From NCBI GenBank assembly GCA_002785065.1, contig PFLI01000124.1, forward strand, positions 1 to 9,671: 9,671 nt of DNA. Reading direction: 5' to 3'. The position numbers were made by a program, and so were the translations under genes. Numbering within the stretch: the stretch's first letter is position 1; every line of letters starts with the position of its first letter. This document shows positions 1-7,513 of this stretch, one piece after another. The stretch is from Candidatus Roizmanbacteria bacterium CG_4_10_14_0_8_um_filter_33_9. Its GTDB lineage: Bacteria; Patescibacteriota; Microgenomatia; UBA1406; GWC2-37-13. A model generated the notes under the pieces. It searched no databases and was not told where the DNA came from. It was given only the letters and a program-made list of their open reading frames with translations.

Positions 1-47
1 GTTAACAAACAGAAACTGTTACCGATGTACCCGACTTTAACATCTAT

Positions 48-76
48 TTGAAAAATATTGGATAAAGAGATACAAT
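48..76 (+). promoter_or_regulatory. Likely sigma70-type promoter for efp-rodZ
   Basis: A -35-like TTGAAA (48-53) and a -10-like TACAAT (71-76) are separated by exactly 17 bp. Transcription would start near position 83, giving a leader of about 30 nt before the efp ATG at 113. The AGGGAG at 77-82 lies upstream of that start point, so it could not serve as a ribosome binding site on this transcript. The prediction rests on box match and spacing only; AT-rich DNA gives chance matches. Confidence 0.6.
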
Positions 77-112
77 AGGGAGTTGTTCAACAATTATTAT
101 TTACATATTTTT

Positions 113-679
113 ATGAAAACAAATGCAGGAGCGTTAAAAAAAGGCGAGTTTATTCGTCATGTTGGAGAAATCTGGCAAATACAAAAAGCTGATTTTTATT
201 CTCCTGGAAAAGGTTCGGCCCTTATGAAAGCAAGAATAAAGAATATTTTAACTTTAAAAACGTTGGAATATGCTTTTAAATCGAATGAAGACGTTGATGT
301 TCTTGACGTTGAGTGTTTGGAGATGCAATATTTATATAAAGATACGGAGACCCTATATTTTATGGATCAGAGAACATATAATCAATACACACTACCTATA
401 GTGGTAGTTGGTACCGCTGCTCAATATATGAAAGAAGGGAATTCATATTTTGTTTATGTCTATGAAGAAAAACCTCTAACCATGAGACCTGCTTTAAGTG
501 TAAAATTGAAAGTTATTGAGACAGAAGAGTCATCAAAAGGAGATACGGTTTCCGGAGCAAAAAAACCTGCAAAAGTTGAAACGGGGGTTATTGTAATGGT
601 TCCGATATTTGTAAAAGTTGGGGATTTAATAACTGTTCACCCTGAGACAGGCGAATACGGAGAAAGAGTTAAAGAATAA
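113..679 (+). CDS. efp: Translation elongation factor P
   Basis: EF-P binds the ribosome between the P and E sites and helps form peptide bonds at polyproline stretches. The 188-residue product matches the usual family length of about 185-188. The N-terminal KOW-like domain carries the loop S-P-G-K-G-S-A at residues 30-36, whose tip Lys33 corresponds to the lysine that is modified in E. coli EF-P. The C-terminal OB domain shows the family signature (K-P-A-x4-G-x-I-V-M-V-P near residues 157-170) and ends in GEYGERVKE. I chose ATG 113 because conserved sequence starts there; an in-frame TTG at 83 would add ten residues and coincides with the predicted transcription start. No SD sequence is visible at normal spacing. 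rodZ follows after 5 bp. No dedicated lysine-modifying enzyme is seen in the window, so the modification state is unknown. Confidence 0.96.
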   Translation: MKTNAGALKKGEFIRHVGEIWQIQKADFYSPGKGSALMKARIKNILTLKTLEYAFKSNEDVDVLDVECLEMQYLYKDTETLYFMDQRTYNQYTLPIVVVGTAAQYMKEGNSYFVYVYEEKPLTMRPALSVKLKVIETEESSKGDTVSGAKKPAKVETGVIVMVPIFVKVGDLITVHPETGEYGERVKE

Positions 680-684
680 CACCT

Positions 685-1308
685 ATGTTATCAGTCGGAG
701 AAATATTACAACAACAACGTATAAATAAGGGCTTGACGTTGCAACAAATTGAAAAATATACCAAAATTAGGGAACAATTTTTGAAAGCCGTTGAAGAAAA
801 TAACTGGAATTTTTTTACTTCAAAAATATACATAAAGGGTATAATCAAGAACTATTCTCGATTTTTAGATTTAGATGAGAATAAAATGCTTGCTTTTTTT
901 CGAAGAGAATATGAAAAGAAAGAAGATATAAAATTTAAAAGAAAGGTATCAGATAGTTTTTTAATCTCAGACAAAAAAAAGTATATTACATTGTTTCTCA
1001 TTATCATTTTTTTTCTTTTCGCAACGTATTTTACCCTACAGTTAAAACAGTATTTTTCTCCACCTAAAGTAGTAATATTATCTCCTACAGAGACAACTTT
1101 TAAACGAAAAGATAAAATAAAAATAACTGGTAAAACAGAACAAGAGTCTTTAATAATGTTATCAGGAGAACGAATTTATCAAAATAAAGAAGGTATTTTT
1201 GAATTTGATTTTCCTCTTTCCATGAAAAAAAATGAACTTATTTTAGAAATTACTGGAGCAAATGGAAAAAAAACAATATTTAAGAAAGAATTTATAAAGG
1301 TCGAATAA
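685..1308 (+). CDS. RodZ-like protein: helix-turn-helix, one membrane span, extracellular Ig-like domain
   Basis: Residues 4-70 match the helix-turn-helix type found in RodZ (G-E-I-L-Q-Q-Q-R, then the K-G-L-T-L-Q-Q-I-E-K-Y-T-K-I pattern and a Y-I-K-G-I-I-K-N-Y helix). A basic linker (about 75-98) leads to a single hydrophobic span at about 100-119. The remaining 85 or so residues begin PPKVVILSP and are rich in beta-strand patterns, resembling the small Ig-like/glucodextranase-B-like domains often found at the outer end of such proteins. RodZ links the cytoskeletal protein MreB to the cell wall machinery in rod-shaped bacteria; a cell-shape role is inferred from the architecture, and mreB is not in the window. 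The gene sits 5 bp after efp and is probably cotranscribed with it. Its last 17 bp overlap the 3' end of radA on the other strand. Some proteins of this layout act as transcription regulators instead. Confidence 0.8.
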   Translation: MLSVGEILQQQRINKGLTLQQIEKYTKIREQFLKAVEENNWNFFTSKIYIKGIIKNYSRFLDLDENKMLAFFRREYEKKEDIKFKRKVSDSFLISDKKKYITLFLIIIFFLFATYFTLQLKQYFSPPKVVILSPTETTFKRKDKIKITGKTEQESLIMLSGERIYQNKEGIFEFDFPLSMKKNELILEITGANGKKTIFKKEFIKVE

Positions 1309-2581
1309 TGTTTTTTATTAGATTTATATTTTTAATATTTATAGAAGAATAAATATGACGAAATGAAAGTCTTTTTGCTTCACGGATTATTTTTTCTTCA
1401 CCATACCCTTTGCGAATTTCACCCAATAGTCCTACTTCACCGATAAAAGTTGTTTTTTTGGCGATGGGAATGTTTTTAAACGAAGAATACACAGAAGAGA
1501 TGATGCCTAAATCAGCCAAGGGCGATGTAATTTTAACTCCTCCGATAACATTGATATGAACATCATATGAGTCTAGAGGTAGAGATAAATGTTTTTTCAT
1601 TACGGCTAGAAGAATGAGGAGCTTATTATAGTCTACACCTTTTACAATACGACGTGGGATACCAAGACTAGAAGGGACGACAAGTGCTTGTATTTCAAAG
1701 AAAAGAGATCTATTGCCTTCTGTTGTCCCAACAATACTTTTTCCAATACTGATCTCATTTTCTTCTTGGATAAAAATAAGTGGATTATTTACTTCTTCCA
1801 ATCCATTCTGTTTCATTTGAAAAATGCCAATTTCATCTATGCCTCCAAAACGGTTTTTGGTAGTTCGAAGAATTCGATATTGCGAAATCTTTTCTCCTTC
1901 AAAATTTAGAACACAATCGACTGCATGTTCAAGAGTTTTTGGTCCGGCAATATCGCCATCTTTTGTAATATGTCCAATAAGGACAACAGCAATTTGCTCT
2001 TGTTTTGCAAACTTTATTAGTATATTCGCACTTTCTTTAATCTGATTTATACTACCTGCAGGTGTCTCAATTGTTTTTGAATATACCGTTTGAATAGAAT
2101 CAATGATAATTACTTCAGGCTTTGTTTTTAATTGTTTAAATGCTTCAATAATTCCCTCTACTTGTCCTTCATTTGAAAAATAGAAACGATTTAAATCAAT
2201 ATGTAGTCTTTCTGCACGATCTCGTACTTGTTCTGCAGATTCTTCACCGGAAATATATACGGTTGAAAATGTTTGAAACGATTGTAAAAGAAGGGTGGAT
2301 TTTCCAACACCAGGTTCACCGGTTAATAATATAACTTCTCCTGGCAAGATACCATCATCCAACACTCTATCAAATTCAAATGATCCAGTTTTTTTCTTCT
2401 TTTTTTGCTGTGTTTTTATTTTTGAAAGTGGAGTTAGTAATATTTTTTTAGTTTCTTCCTTACCATCTTCGGAATTGAATCGTTCTTTATTTACGAAGGT
2501 GTTCCATTGATTACAACTAGGACATTTTCCAATAAGTGAAGCTGAGCCGTAATCACAATTTGAACAGATATAATATGACAT
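1292..2581 (-). CDS. radA: DNA repair/recombination protein RadA (Sms)
   Basis: RadA is a RecA-like ATPase with a Lon-like C-terminal domain; in bacteria it drives branch migration of recombination intermediates. The order of parts is typical: an N-terminal C4 zinc finger (Cys6, Cys9, Cys20, Cys23), a linker with a run of lysines at about 60-64, a Walker A motif GEPGVGKS (88-95), a Walker B stretch V-I-I-I-D (157-161), the RadA-specific KNRFG motif (242-246), and a Lon-protease-like domain from about residue 290. At 429 residues it is slightly short because the C-terminal tail is trimmed. It is the last gene of the - strand train, 120 bp downstream of argS, with a palindromic repeat between. 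A possible own promoter lies just upstream, with the -10 only 5 bp before the ATG and no SD. Its arginine content is normal (17 of 429), unlike the arginine-synthesis genes upstream. Confidence 0.96.
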   Translation of the reverse strand: MSYYICSNCDYGSASLIGKCPSCNQWNTFVNKERFNSEDGKEETKKILLTPLSKIKTQQKKKKKTGSFEFDRVLDDGILPGEVILLTGEPGVGKSTLLLQSFQTFSTVYISGEESAEQVRDRAERLHIDLNRFYFSNEGQVEGIIEAFKQLKTKPEVIIIDSIQTVYSKTIETPAGSINQIKESANILIKFAKQEQIAVVLIGHITKDGDIAGPKTLEHAVDCVLNFEGEKISQYRILRTTKNRFGGIDEIGIFQMKQNGLEEVNNPLIFIQEENEISIGKSIVGTTEGNRSLFFEIQALVVPSSLGIPRRIVKGVDYNKLLILLAVMKKHLSLPLDSYDVHINVIGGVKITSPLADLGIISSVYSSFKNIPIAKKTTFIGEVGLLGEIRKGYGEEKIIREAKRLSFRHIYSSINIKNINLIKNIIRPL

Positions 2582-2586
2582 AATAG

Positions 2587-2615
2587 TTTATAAAGTTAAA
2601 TTTTATTGTATACAA
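2587..2615 (-). promoter_or_regulatory. Possible radA promoter
   Basis: Read on the - strand, TTGTAT (2615-2610), a 17 bp spacer and TATAAA (2592-2587) stand just ahead of radA. The -10 ends 5 bp before the ATG, so a transcript would be leaderless or nearly so. The -35 matches consensus in only its first three bases. The end of the palindromic repeat abuts the -35. Confidence is limited because the DNA is very AT-rich. Confidence 0.4.
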
Positions 2616-2616
2616 C

Positions 2617-2696
2617 TCGTCATTCTGGTACCACTTCTGATTGTCCAGAATCGATTCTTGAAGCGTCCCGCAAAGCGGGACTTACCAGAATGACGA
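2617..2696. repeat. 80-bp palindromic intergenic repeat (MITE/REP-like)
   Basis: Perfect 14-bp terminal inverted repeats bound the element: TCGTCATTCTGGTA at 2617-2630 and its reverse complement at 2683-2696. Inside are a perfect 12-bp palindrome AGAATCGATTCT (2647-2658) and a 7-bp GC-rich hairpin GTCCCGC-AAA-GCGGGAC (2665-2681). The ends are flanked by AAC on both sides (2614-2616 and 2697-2699), which could be a 3-bp target duplication or chance. Ends of the GTCATTCTGG type recur in dispersed palindromic repeats of many bacteria. The element lies 5 bp after the argS stop and contains no ORF. The inner hairpin has no U-run in either direction, so it is not a standard terminator, though the structured RNA could affect argS mRNA stability or read-through into radA. 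Confidence 0.75.
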
Positions 2697-2701
2697 AACG
2701 G

Positions 2702-4399
2702 CTACATCTTGTCAACCGTTTTAATACCAAGCAAATAGAGTCCGGTTTTAAGAATATGACCAACGGCTTTTGTTATTTGAATGCGAAGATATTTTTGAGA
2801 TCCATCCGCTTTAAGAATAGGATTTTTTTGATAAAATAGATTGTATTTTTTTGCAAGATCAAAAAGGTAATTCGCAATAAAATTGGGAGCAAGTTCTTCT
2901 GCTGAATGTTTTACTTCTATCTCAAATTGTTGGATAAACCGTAAGATATCGAGTTCTTCGTCATTATACGATGGGGTAGCTTTCGTGGTTTCAGTTTTGG
3001 TATTTTTTGAAAGAATGCTTTGAGTTCTTACATAAGTGTAGAGTAGATAAGGGGCGGAATTACCGTCTAAAGAAACAGATTCATCAATGCTAAACGCAAT
3101 ATCGTTTGCGATGGTATTTTTTAAAAATGCGTATTTTGCTGAAGCAATAGTCAAAACTTCAGAAGCCTCTTCCAAATTGTTAAATTTTTTATTAATTCTT
3201 TTTTTAATTTCATCCAGTAGCCAAGACGCCTCAACAACATTTCCTGTTCGTGATGACATTTTACCTGTTGAAAGATTAACCCAGCCGTATGCCAAATGAT
3301 ATTGTTTATTCCCATATTTTTTTTCATCAATTAGTTCTTCAACCTTAAATGTAACTTTAAAGAAGCTTGTTTGTTCCGGGGTTACTACATGGATGCATTT
3401 ATCCAACTCTCCAAATTCAGTAAATTCTTTTTCTGCGAGAGCCAGTTCTTTTCCCTCATAAGTGGGGAATCCAAGTGAATTGATAAAGACTCGGGTGTCA
3501 AGACCATATTTTTTTCCATTAAAAACAACAGCACCTTTGCTTTTTTCCAGAACTCCTTCTTTTAGTAAACCCTTTACAATTTCAACACCTCTTTCGGGAG
3601 ATTCGCTCTCAAAATAATATCGGTTAAATGACGAATACAACCGCTTATATATTACTTCATAATAATCAAGACTCCATTGACGTGTTTTTTTCCAAAGATC
3701 GAGAACTTTTGGATCTTTTTCGTAAATCTGACGATTAATGTCTATTATTTCTTGTTTTTTTATCTCATTTTCATAGGCATTTTGTCCATCTGCGTAAGCT
3801 TTTCCAATAAGAGCAATTTTTTCTTGAAGGGTTAAAGAAACAAACATATGTTCCCCTTTTTCTTTGATCATTTGCTTTATTCCCCACATACACTTTGCAG
3901 TATGGAGTCCAACATCTCCCTGATAATTCGCGCGGATTACTTTATTTCCAACAGCTTCTAGAATGCGGACTATTGATTCTCCTATTGAAATATTTCGTAA
4001 GTGACCAATATGAAAAAGCTTAAGCGTATTTGGATGAGCAAACTCAACCATAATTTGTTTGTTTATTCCGAGATGTACTTTTGGAAATTCAAAGGTTCCT
4101 TTTGCAAAACGATCAAGATGAGAAATAAGTTGATTTTTGCTAATCCAGAAATTAATAAATCCTGGTTTAATAACTTCGATTTTCTCAACATCCTGTATTT
4201 TTTTGGGTAAATAGGAAGCTATTTCCTGAGCTATTTCATATGGATTTTTTTTAAGAATCTTGGTGAGTTTTAGCGCGATACTTGATGCAAAATCTCCATG
4301 TTCAGGTTTGGAGGGAATATCCAAGGAAATATCAATATCTTTGATATTCATTTTCTCCAAAATCGCATTTAATTCTTTAGTAATTTGTTCTTTTATCAT
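2702..4399 (-). CDS. argS: Arginyl-tRNA synthetase (class I)
   Basis: ArgS attaches arginine to tRNA-Arg using ATP. The 565-residue product has the N-terminal additional domain (residues 1-100, with the typical K-P-E-H-G-D-F-A-S near 31-39), the class I HIGH signature at 130-133 in the context F-H-I-G-H-L-R-N, the KMSKS-type loop as K-M-S-S-R at 380-384, and a C-terminal all-helical anticodon-binding DALR domain from about residue 440. Length and domain order are normal. It starts 14 bp after the M20 gene stop and is probably cotranscribed from the argG promoter, which places tRNA charging under the same leader as arginine synthesis. No clear SD is present; the ATG lies inside a short inverted repeat. 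Arginine content is 15 of 565. Confidence 0.97.
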   Translation of the reverse strand: MIKEQITKELNAILEKMNIKDIDISLDIPSKPEHGDFASSIALKLTKILKKNPYEIAQEIASYLPKKIQDVEKIEVIKPGFINFWISKNQLISHLDRFAKGTFEFPKVHLGINKQIMVEFAHPNTLKLFHIGHLRNISIGESIVRILEAVGNKVIRANYQGDVGLHTAKCMWGIKQMIKEKGEHMFVSLTLQEKIALIGKAYADGQNAYENEIKKQEIIDINRQIYEKDPKVLDLWKKTRQWSLDYYEVIYKRLYSSFNRYYFESESPERGVEIVKGLLKEGVLEKSKGAVVFNGKKYGLDTRVFINSLGFPTYEGKELALAEKEFTEFGELDKCIHVVTPEQTSFFKVTFKVEELIDEKKYGNKQYHLAYGWVNLSTGKMSSRTGNVVEASWLLDEIKKRINKKFNNLEEASEVLTIASAKYAFLKNTIANDIAFSIDESVSLDGNSAPYLLYTYVRTQSILSKNTKTETTKATPSYNDEELDILRFIQQFEIEVKHSAEELAPNFIANYLFDLAKKYNLFYQKNPILKADGSQKYLRIQITKAVGHILKTGLYLLGIKTVDKM

Positions 4400-4418
4400 A
4401 GGATACTATGATATCATA
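4395..4418 (-). promoter_or_regulatory. Small inverted repeats around the argS start codon
   Basis: ATCATAG (4395-4401), spacer GATA and CTATGAT (4406-4412) form a 7-bp stem that contains the argS start codon (4397-4399). A second perfect 12-bp palindrome, TATGATATCATA (4407-4418), overlaps its other arm and the stop codon of the upstream M20 gene. The two structures exclude each other. The stems are AT-rich and weak, so an effect on argS translation is only a possibility. Confidence 0.3.
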
Positions 4419-5463
4419 AATTATTAATACATGAAATAATTATCATGGATAACATTTTCAAATCTTGCACAGATATTTCTTCCTGAGTTGTGTGAGGATT
4501 TTTTGTTCCATCTGTAAGATTAATAGTTTGAAATCCTTTAGCGTTTAATATATTTGCATCGCTAATGCCTGATTGATAATAATAGTGTGTTTTTAAACCA
4601 ACACTTTTATAAAGTTGATTGATTGCTTCAACAAACTTATCAGTCTTTTTATGTGTATAACCCGGACAATATCCATCGGTTGTAAAATTAATTGTTATCG
4701 GTTGTTTTGAATGTGGAGTATGGATAGTTTTTATTTTGTCTAGATGTTTTTGAAATAAATCTTTATTATAACTTCGGATTTCTCCTGAATAAATAACTAA
4801 TTCAGGGACTATATTAACTCCGTTTCCTCCACTTATCTTTCCAATATTAATTGTTGTTTTGTCTTTATCCAATGATCCAGTTTTGATCTGGTTAATGAAT
4901 TGAAGCGCGTATGTTAATGCATTTAGTCCCTCTTTGGGTTTTGATGCATGAACGGCTTTCCCCTTTATGGTGAGGTGAAAATTAATTATAAAAGGAGAGT
5001 GGAGAATAATACCACCTAAAGGATTTGCGCTGTCAAAAATAAGTGCTTGTTTAGATTTAATCCATTCAAAAGGAAAAAATTCAATTCCTCCGCCTGTTTC
5101 CTCCTTGACTGTAAAAAGAAGTTCTAAATGACGATTGTTATGTAGTGAAATAGCCTGAATAATTGCCGCTATCGCTGCCTTATTATCCGCGCCAAGAATA
5201 GTATTTCCTTTACTTTTAATCATTCCTTTTTGGACAATTGGTTTAATCTTTTCTCCAGGTTGAACAGTGTCCATATGTGCGCAAAGCAAAATTGGACGAC
5301 CCTTTATTTGGTTATCCGCAAAAATATTTCCGACAGAATCTATCTTGTAGCTAAATTTATTTGATTGCAACCAGTAGGTTATATATTCGGCAAAATCATT
5401 TTCTTTTCCGGAAACACTGTTAATCTGTACTAATTCTGTGAAAATATTAACAATCTGTTGCAT
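4414..5463 (-). CDS. M20-family zinc peptidase/deacylase (PepT/ArgE/DapE-like)
   Basis: The 349-residue protein has the full set of M20 di-metal ligands: His63 and Asp65 in A-H-M-D-T-V, Asp93 in G-A-D-N-K-A-A, the catalytic Glu121 with Glu122 in K-E-E-T-G-G, Asp144 in I-F-D-S-A-N-P, and His324 near the C-terminus. Between them lies the lid/dimerisation domain (about 155-265) with its conserved His172. These enzymes remove acyl groups from amino acids or cleave short peptides. The H-M-D-T-V-x-P-G and G-A-D-N-K-A pattern is closest to the PepT-like branch. In this arginine operon, acetylornithine or acetylcitrulline deacetylation is a reasonable guess, with peptide cleavage as the alternative. 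I start at ATG 5463, 4 bp after the argH stop; an in-frame TTG at 5481 would overlap argH. Only 3 arginines occur. Confidence 0.88.
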   Translation of the reverse strand: MQQIVNIFTELVQINSVSGKENDFAEYITYWLQSNKFSYKIDSVGNIFADNQIKGRPILLCAHMDTVQPGEKIKPIVQKGMIKSKGNTILGADNKAAIAAIIQAISLHNNRHLELLFTVKEETGGGIEFFPFEWIKSKQALIFDSANPLGGIILHSPFIINFHLTIKGKAVHASKPKEGLNALTYALQFINQIKTGSLDKDKTTINIGKISGGNGVNIVPELVIYSGEIRSYNKDLFQKHLDKIKTIHTPHSKQPITINFTTDGYCPGYTHKKTDKFVEAINQLYKSVGLKTHYYYQSGISDANILNAKGFQTINLTDGTKNPHTTQEEISVQDLKMLSMIIISCINNL

Positions 5464-5467
5464 AGAT

Positions 5468-6958
5468 TTATTTATTAACAAATTTAATAACTTCTTTAAT
5501 TAATTTTTTTTCAATATTTTTAAAAAAAGTATTTTGCTTGTTGTACCAATTCGAAAGATATGTAATTTTATTGCTTAATTTTTTATTTACCTTCAATAAG
5601 TAATTCGAGTTAGGCGAACCTAAATAGTTATAATGATCTAGGGCTTGATTCAGATCAAAAGTGTTTTTGATAAAACTTTGATTAATATTTAATTTACTAT
5701 TTATATATTCATTAATTACTTGATTGACTAATAATGGAGTTATTAAACATACATCAGAATTTGTTTTAGCTAAGATTTTTCCAACAATTTTATGAGAAAT
5801 CCGAAATGGTATGTGATATTTCTTTGATAGATTATCTGCAAATTTTGTTGACAAAGTGAGAGTAGTATCACTTTTCATTTTGTTAGTGTTTGGTAGGATA
5901 TTTTTAATTACCTCCTTTGTCATAAAAATCGTTGTTATAATTTCTTCGAGTGATTTCACAATCGCTATTTTACTTTCTGCACTGTCACGATTATATCCTG
6001 AAGAAGTGCCTTTCAAGGCAATTAAAACATGGTTTAAATTTGCAATTAGTAAAGAACTTTTGCTTCGTATTTTTTCGACAATATCCAAATTCATCTTTTG
6101 AGGCATTATTGAACTTCCCGTTGTCAAAGCTTCATCAACTTTAATAAAATCTAATTGTGGTAATGACCATATCATTATATCTTCCATCATACGAGAGAAT
6201 ACTATAGATAACGTTGTTAATTGCGAGATAACCATAGCATCATCTATGCCACGAGAGTTTACTGCGCTTAAAGAGTTTTCCATTGGGTTGGAAAAGCCAA
6301 GTAATGCTGAGGTAAATTTAGGATTAATTTTCCAATTGACCCCATATGATGCACCTGCTCCAAGCGGGCAGAAATCTATTGAATTAAAGACAGATATTAA
6401 CGATAAATGTATTTTTATGATTTGATCAAGATAAGCTTGAAGCCAAAATCCATATGTTGACGGCATAGCTGGCTGCATATGTGTGTAACCAGGCATAAGA
6501 ACTTCGAAATATAAATTGGATTTAAATAATAAAGTTCTTTCGAGGTCAATTAAGTTTTTACAAGTTTCAATAATTTGTTTTTTTGTAAATAGTTTTTGAT
6601 CAGTTATACTTTGATCGTTTCGACTACGTGCAACATGAAACCACCCCGCCTCTGGTCCAATTGTTTGAGTTAATTTGTTTTCGATGTTCTCATGAACATC
6701 TCCCAATATTGGGTTGATTATATTCTTTATTTTTACCTCCTTAAGTATTTTAATAAGTTCGGTTAGTATTTTTTTAGCGGTACTTCGTTTTATGATGCCA
6801 ACTTTTGCGATCATTAGATTATGAGCGATGGTTTCCCAAAGATAGTAGACTACAAATCTATTTTCTATATTCAGCATCTCCGGATTCATAATAAATTGCT
6901 TTGTGTTTATTGAGGGGTCTTTTTTATAGATTCCTCCGTAAATAGTATTGGTTTTCAT
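5468..6958 (-). CDS. argH: Argininosuccinate lyase
   Basis: ArgH splits argininosuccinate into arginine and fumarate, the final step of arginine synthesis. The fumarase/aspartase superfamily signature G-S-S-I-M-P-Q-K-M-N is at 281-290 and carries the catalytic serine loop. Other conserved blocks are the D-V-H-E-N-I-E segment (87-93), A-R-S-R-N-D-Q (110-116, usually G-R-S-R-N-D-Q) and M-P-G-Y-T-H-M-Q-P (155-163) with the catalytic-region His160. The mostly helical protein is 496 residues, somewhat longer than the usual 455-470; the extra length lies in the C-terminal region, which is very Asn/Lys/Ile-rich. The gene starts 12 bp after the GNAT gene and has no SD. It is one of the more AT-rich stretches of the window (one sampled 60-bp line has 22% GC). 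Arginine count is 10 of 496, several of them in conserved catalytic motifs. Confidence 0.95.
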   Translation of the reverse strand: MKTNTIYGGIYKKDPSINTKQFIMNPEMLNIENRFVVYYLWETIAHNLMIAKVGIIKRSTAKKILTELIKILKEVKIKNIINPILGDVHENIENKLTQTIGPEAGWFHVARSRNDQSITDQKLFTKKQIIETCKNLIDLERTLLFKSNLYFEVLMPGYTHMQPAMPSTYGFWLQAYLDQIIKIHLSLISVFNSIDFCPLGAGASYGVNWKINPKFTSALLGFSNPMENSLSAVNSRGIDDAMVISQLTTLSIVFSRMMEDIMIWSLPQLDFIKVDEALTTGSSIMPQKMNLDIVEKIRSKSSLLIANLNHVLIALKGTSSGYNRDSAESKIAIVKSLEEIITTIFMTKEVIKNILPNTNKMKSDTTLTLSTKFADNLSKKYHIPFRISHKIVGKILAKTNSDVCLITPLLVNQVINEYINSKLNINQSFIKNTFDLNQALDHYNYLGSPNSNYLLKVNKKLSNKITYLSNWYNKQNTFFKNIEKKLIKEVIKFVNK

Positions 6959-6970
6959 ATGTTAAATAAC

Positions 6971-7513
6971 TTATAAATTCAAATGTGACATGTCTAAAAC
7001 AATAACCTTCGCTTGACCTTCTCCAAGTAATATTTGCACATTGCTTGGTTTTTCGGTTTCTATTGCGCCAAGTTTCTTTAAGACATCTATAGGTTTTGTA
7101 TTATCGCCAGCACAGACAGCTATTAACTGCGAGTTTGGATCAAAACAATTTGCTGTTATCGCTGCAGCTTTTGCCATTAAAGTACCAATACCCTTATTTT
7201 CATAACCAGGTGCGGTGATCCAACTACCAAATTCAAGAACTTGTTGACCATATTCATTTGCACCTGGCCACGGTGCATTTTTTGCGAATGCCATTAATGT
7301 TTTATTTTGATAGTCCCACATCGCAACAGCTAGTCCTGGATTAATAAACTTTTCAACTAGTTGATATCCATTAAACTGCAACATATGACCTTGGTGTTGT
7401 TTTAGTAAGTCAGATACTGCAAAAGCAATTTGCCATTTTAATTGATCGTTTAAGTTTAATAGGTCTTGACCATATATCAGAGGATTAATTGTGATTATTT
7501 TTTGTTCAACCAT
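6971..7513 (-). CDS. GNAT-family N-acetyltransferase of unknown substrate
   Basis: The 180-residue protein has the core GNAT acetyl-CoA site: a beta-strand V-L-E-F-G-S-W-I-T (92-100) followed by the pyrophosphate-binding turn E-N-K-G-I-G-T-L (105-112), with lysine in place of the usual Gln/Arg, and a later segment A-V-C-A-G-D-N-T-K (132-140) leading into V-L-K-K-L-G-A. Its place between argG and argH suggests acetylation of an arginine-pathway amine such as glutamate, ornithine or citrulline, possibly paired with the M20 enzyme; this is inference, as no substrate motif is recognised. The start overlaps the argG stop by 8 bp and has the only strong SD in the window. The protein contains no arginine at all. 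Sampled lines of the gene have 35-42% GC, higher than several neighbouring stretches near 20%, so it may have a different history. Confidence 0.82.
   Translation of the reverse strand: MVEQKIITINPLIYGQDLLNLNDQLKWQIAFAVSDLLKQHQGHMLQFNGYQLVEKFINPGLAVAMWDYQNKTLMAFAKNAPWPGANEYGQQVLEFGSWITAPGYENKGIGTLMAKAAAITANCFDPNSQLIAVCAGDNTKPIDVLKKLGAIETEKPSNVQILLGEGQAKVIVLDMSHLNL

Noticed and set aside
1..47. Gene fragment or terminator at the left edge
   Set aside because: Only a 5-bp inverted repeat (AACAG-AAA-CTGTT, 8-20) without a T-run and no convincing reading frame were seen.
83..112. TTG at 83 as the efp start
   Set aside because: It adds ten residues not matching the family, coincides with the predicted transcription start, and the AGGGAG before it has no spacing. 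ATG 113 gives the normal EF-P N-terminus.
1309..1345. Bidirectional terminator between rodZ and radA
   Set aside because: The convergent stops overlap by 17 bp and only T/A-rich sequence without a stable hairpin is visible.
2665..2681. GC-rich hairpin as intrinsic terminator of argS
   Set aside because: The stem GTCCCGC / GCGGGAC is good, but neither strand has a T-run after it; it sits inside a palindromic repeat.
2606..2839. Forward 77-codon ORF across the repeat and the argS 3' end
   Set aside because: It translates the palindromic repeat and the antisense of argS, with no recognisable product.
5464..5481. TTG at 5481 as the start of the M20 gene
   Set aside because: It would overlap argH by 14 bp and add six residues without family support; ATG 5463 is 4 bp after the argH stop.
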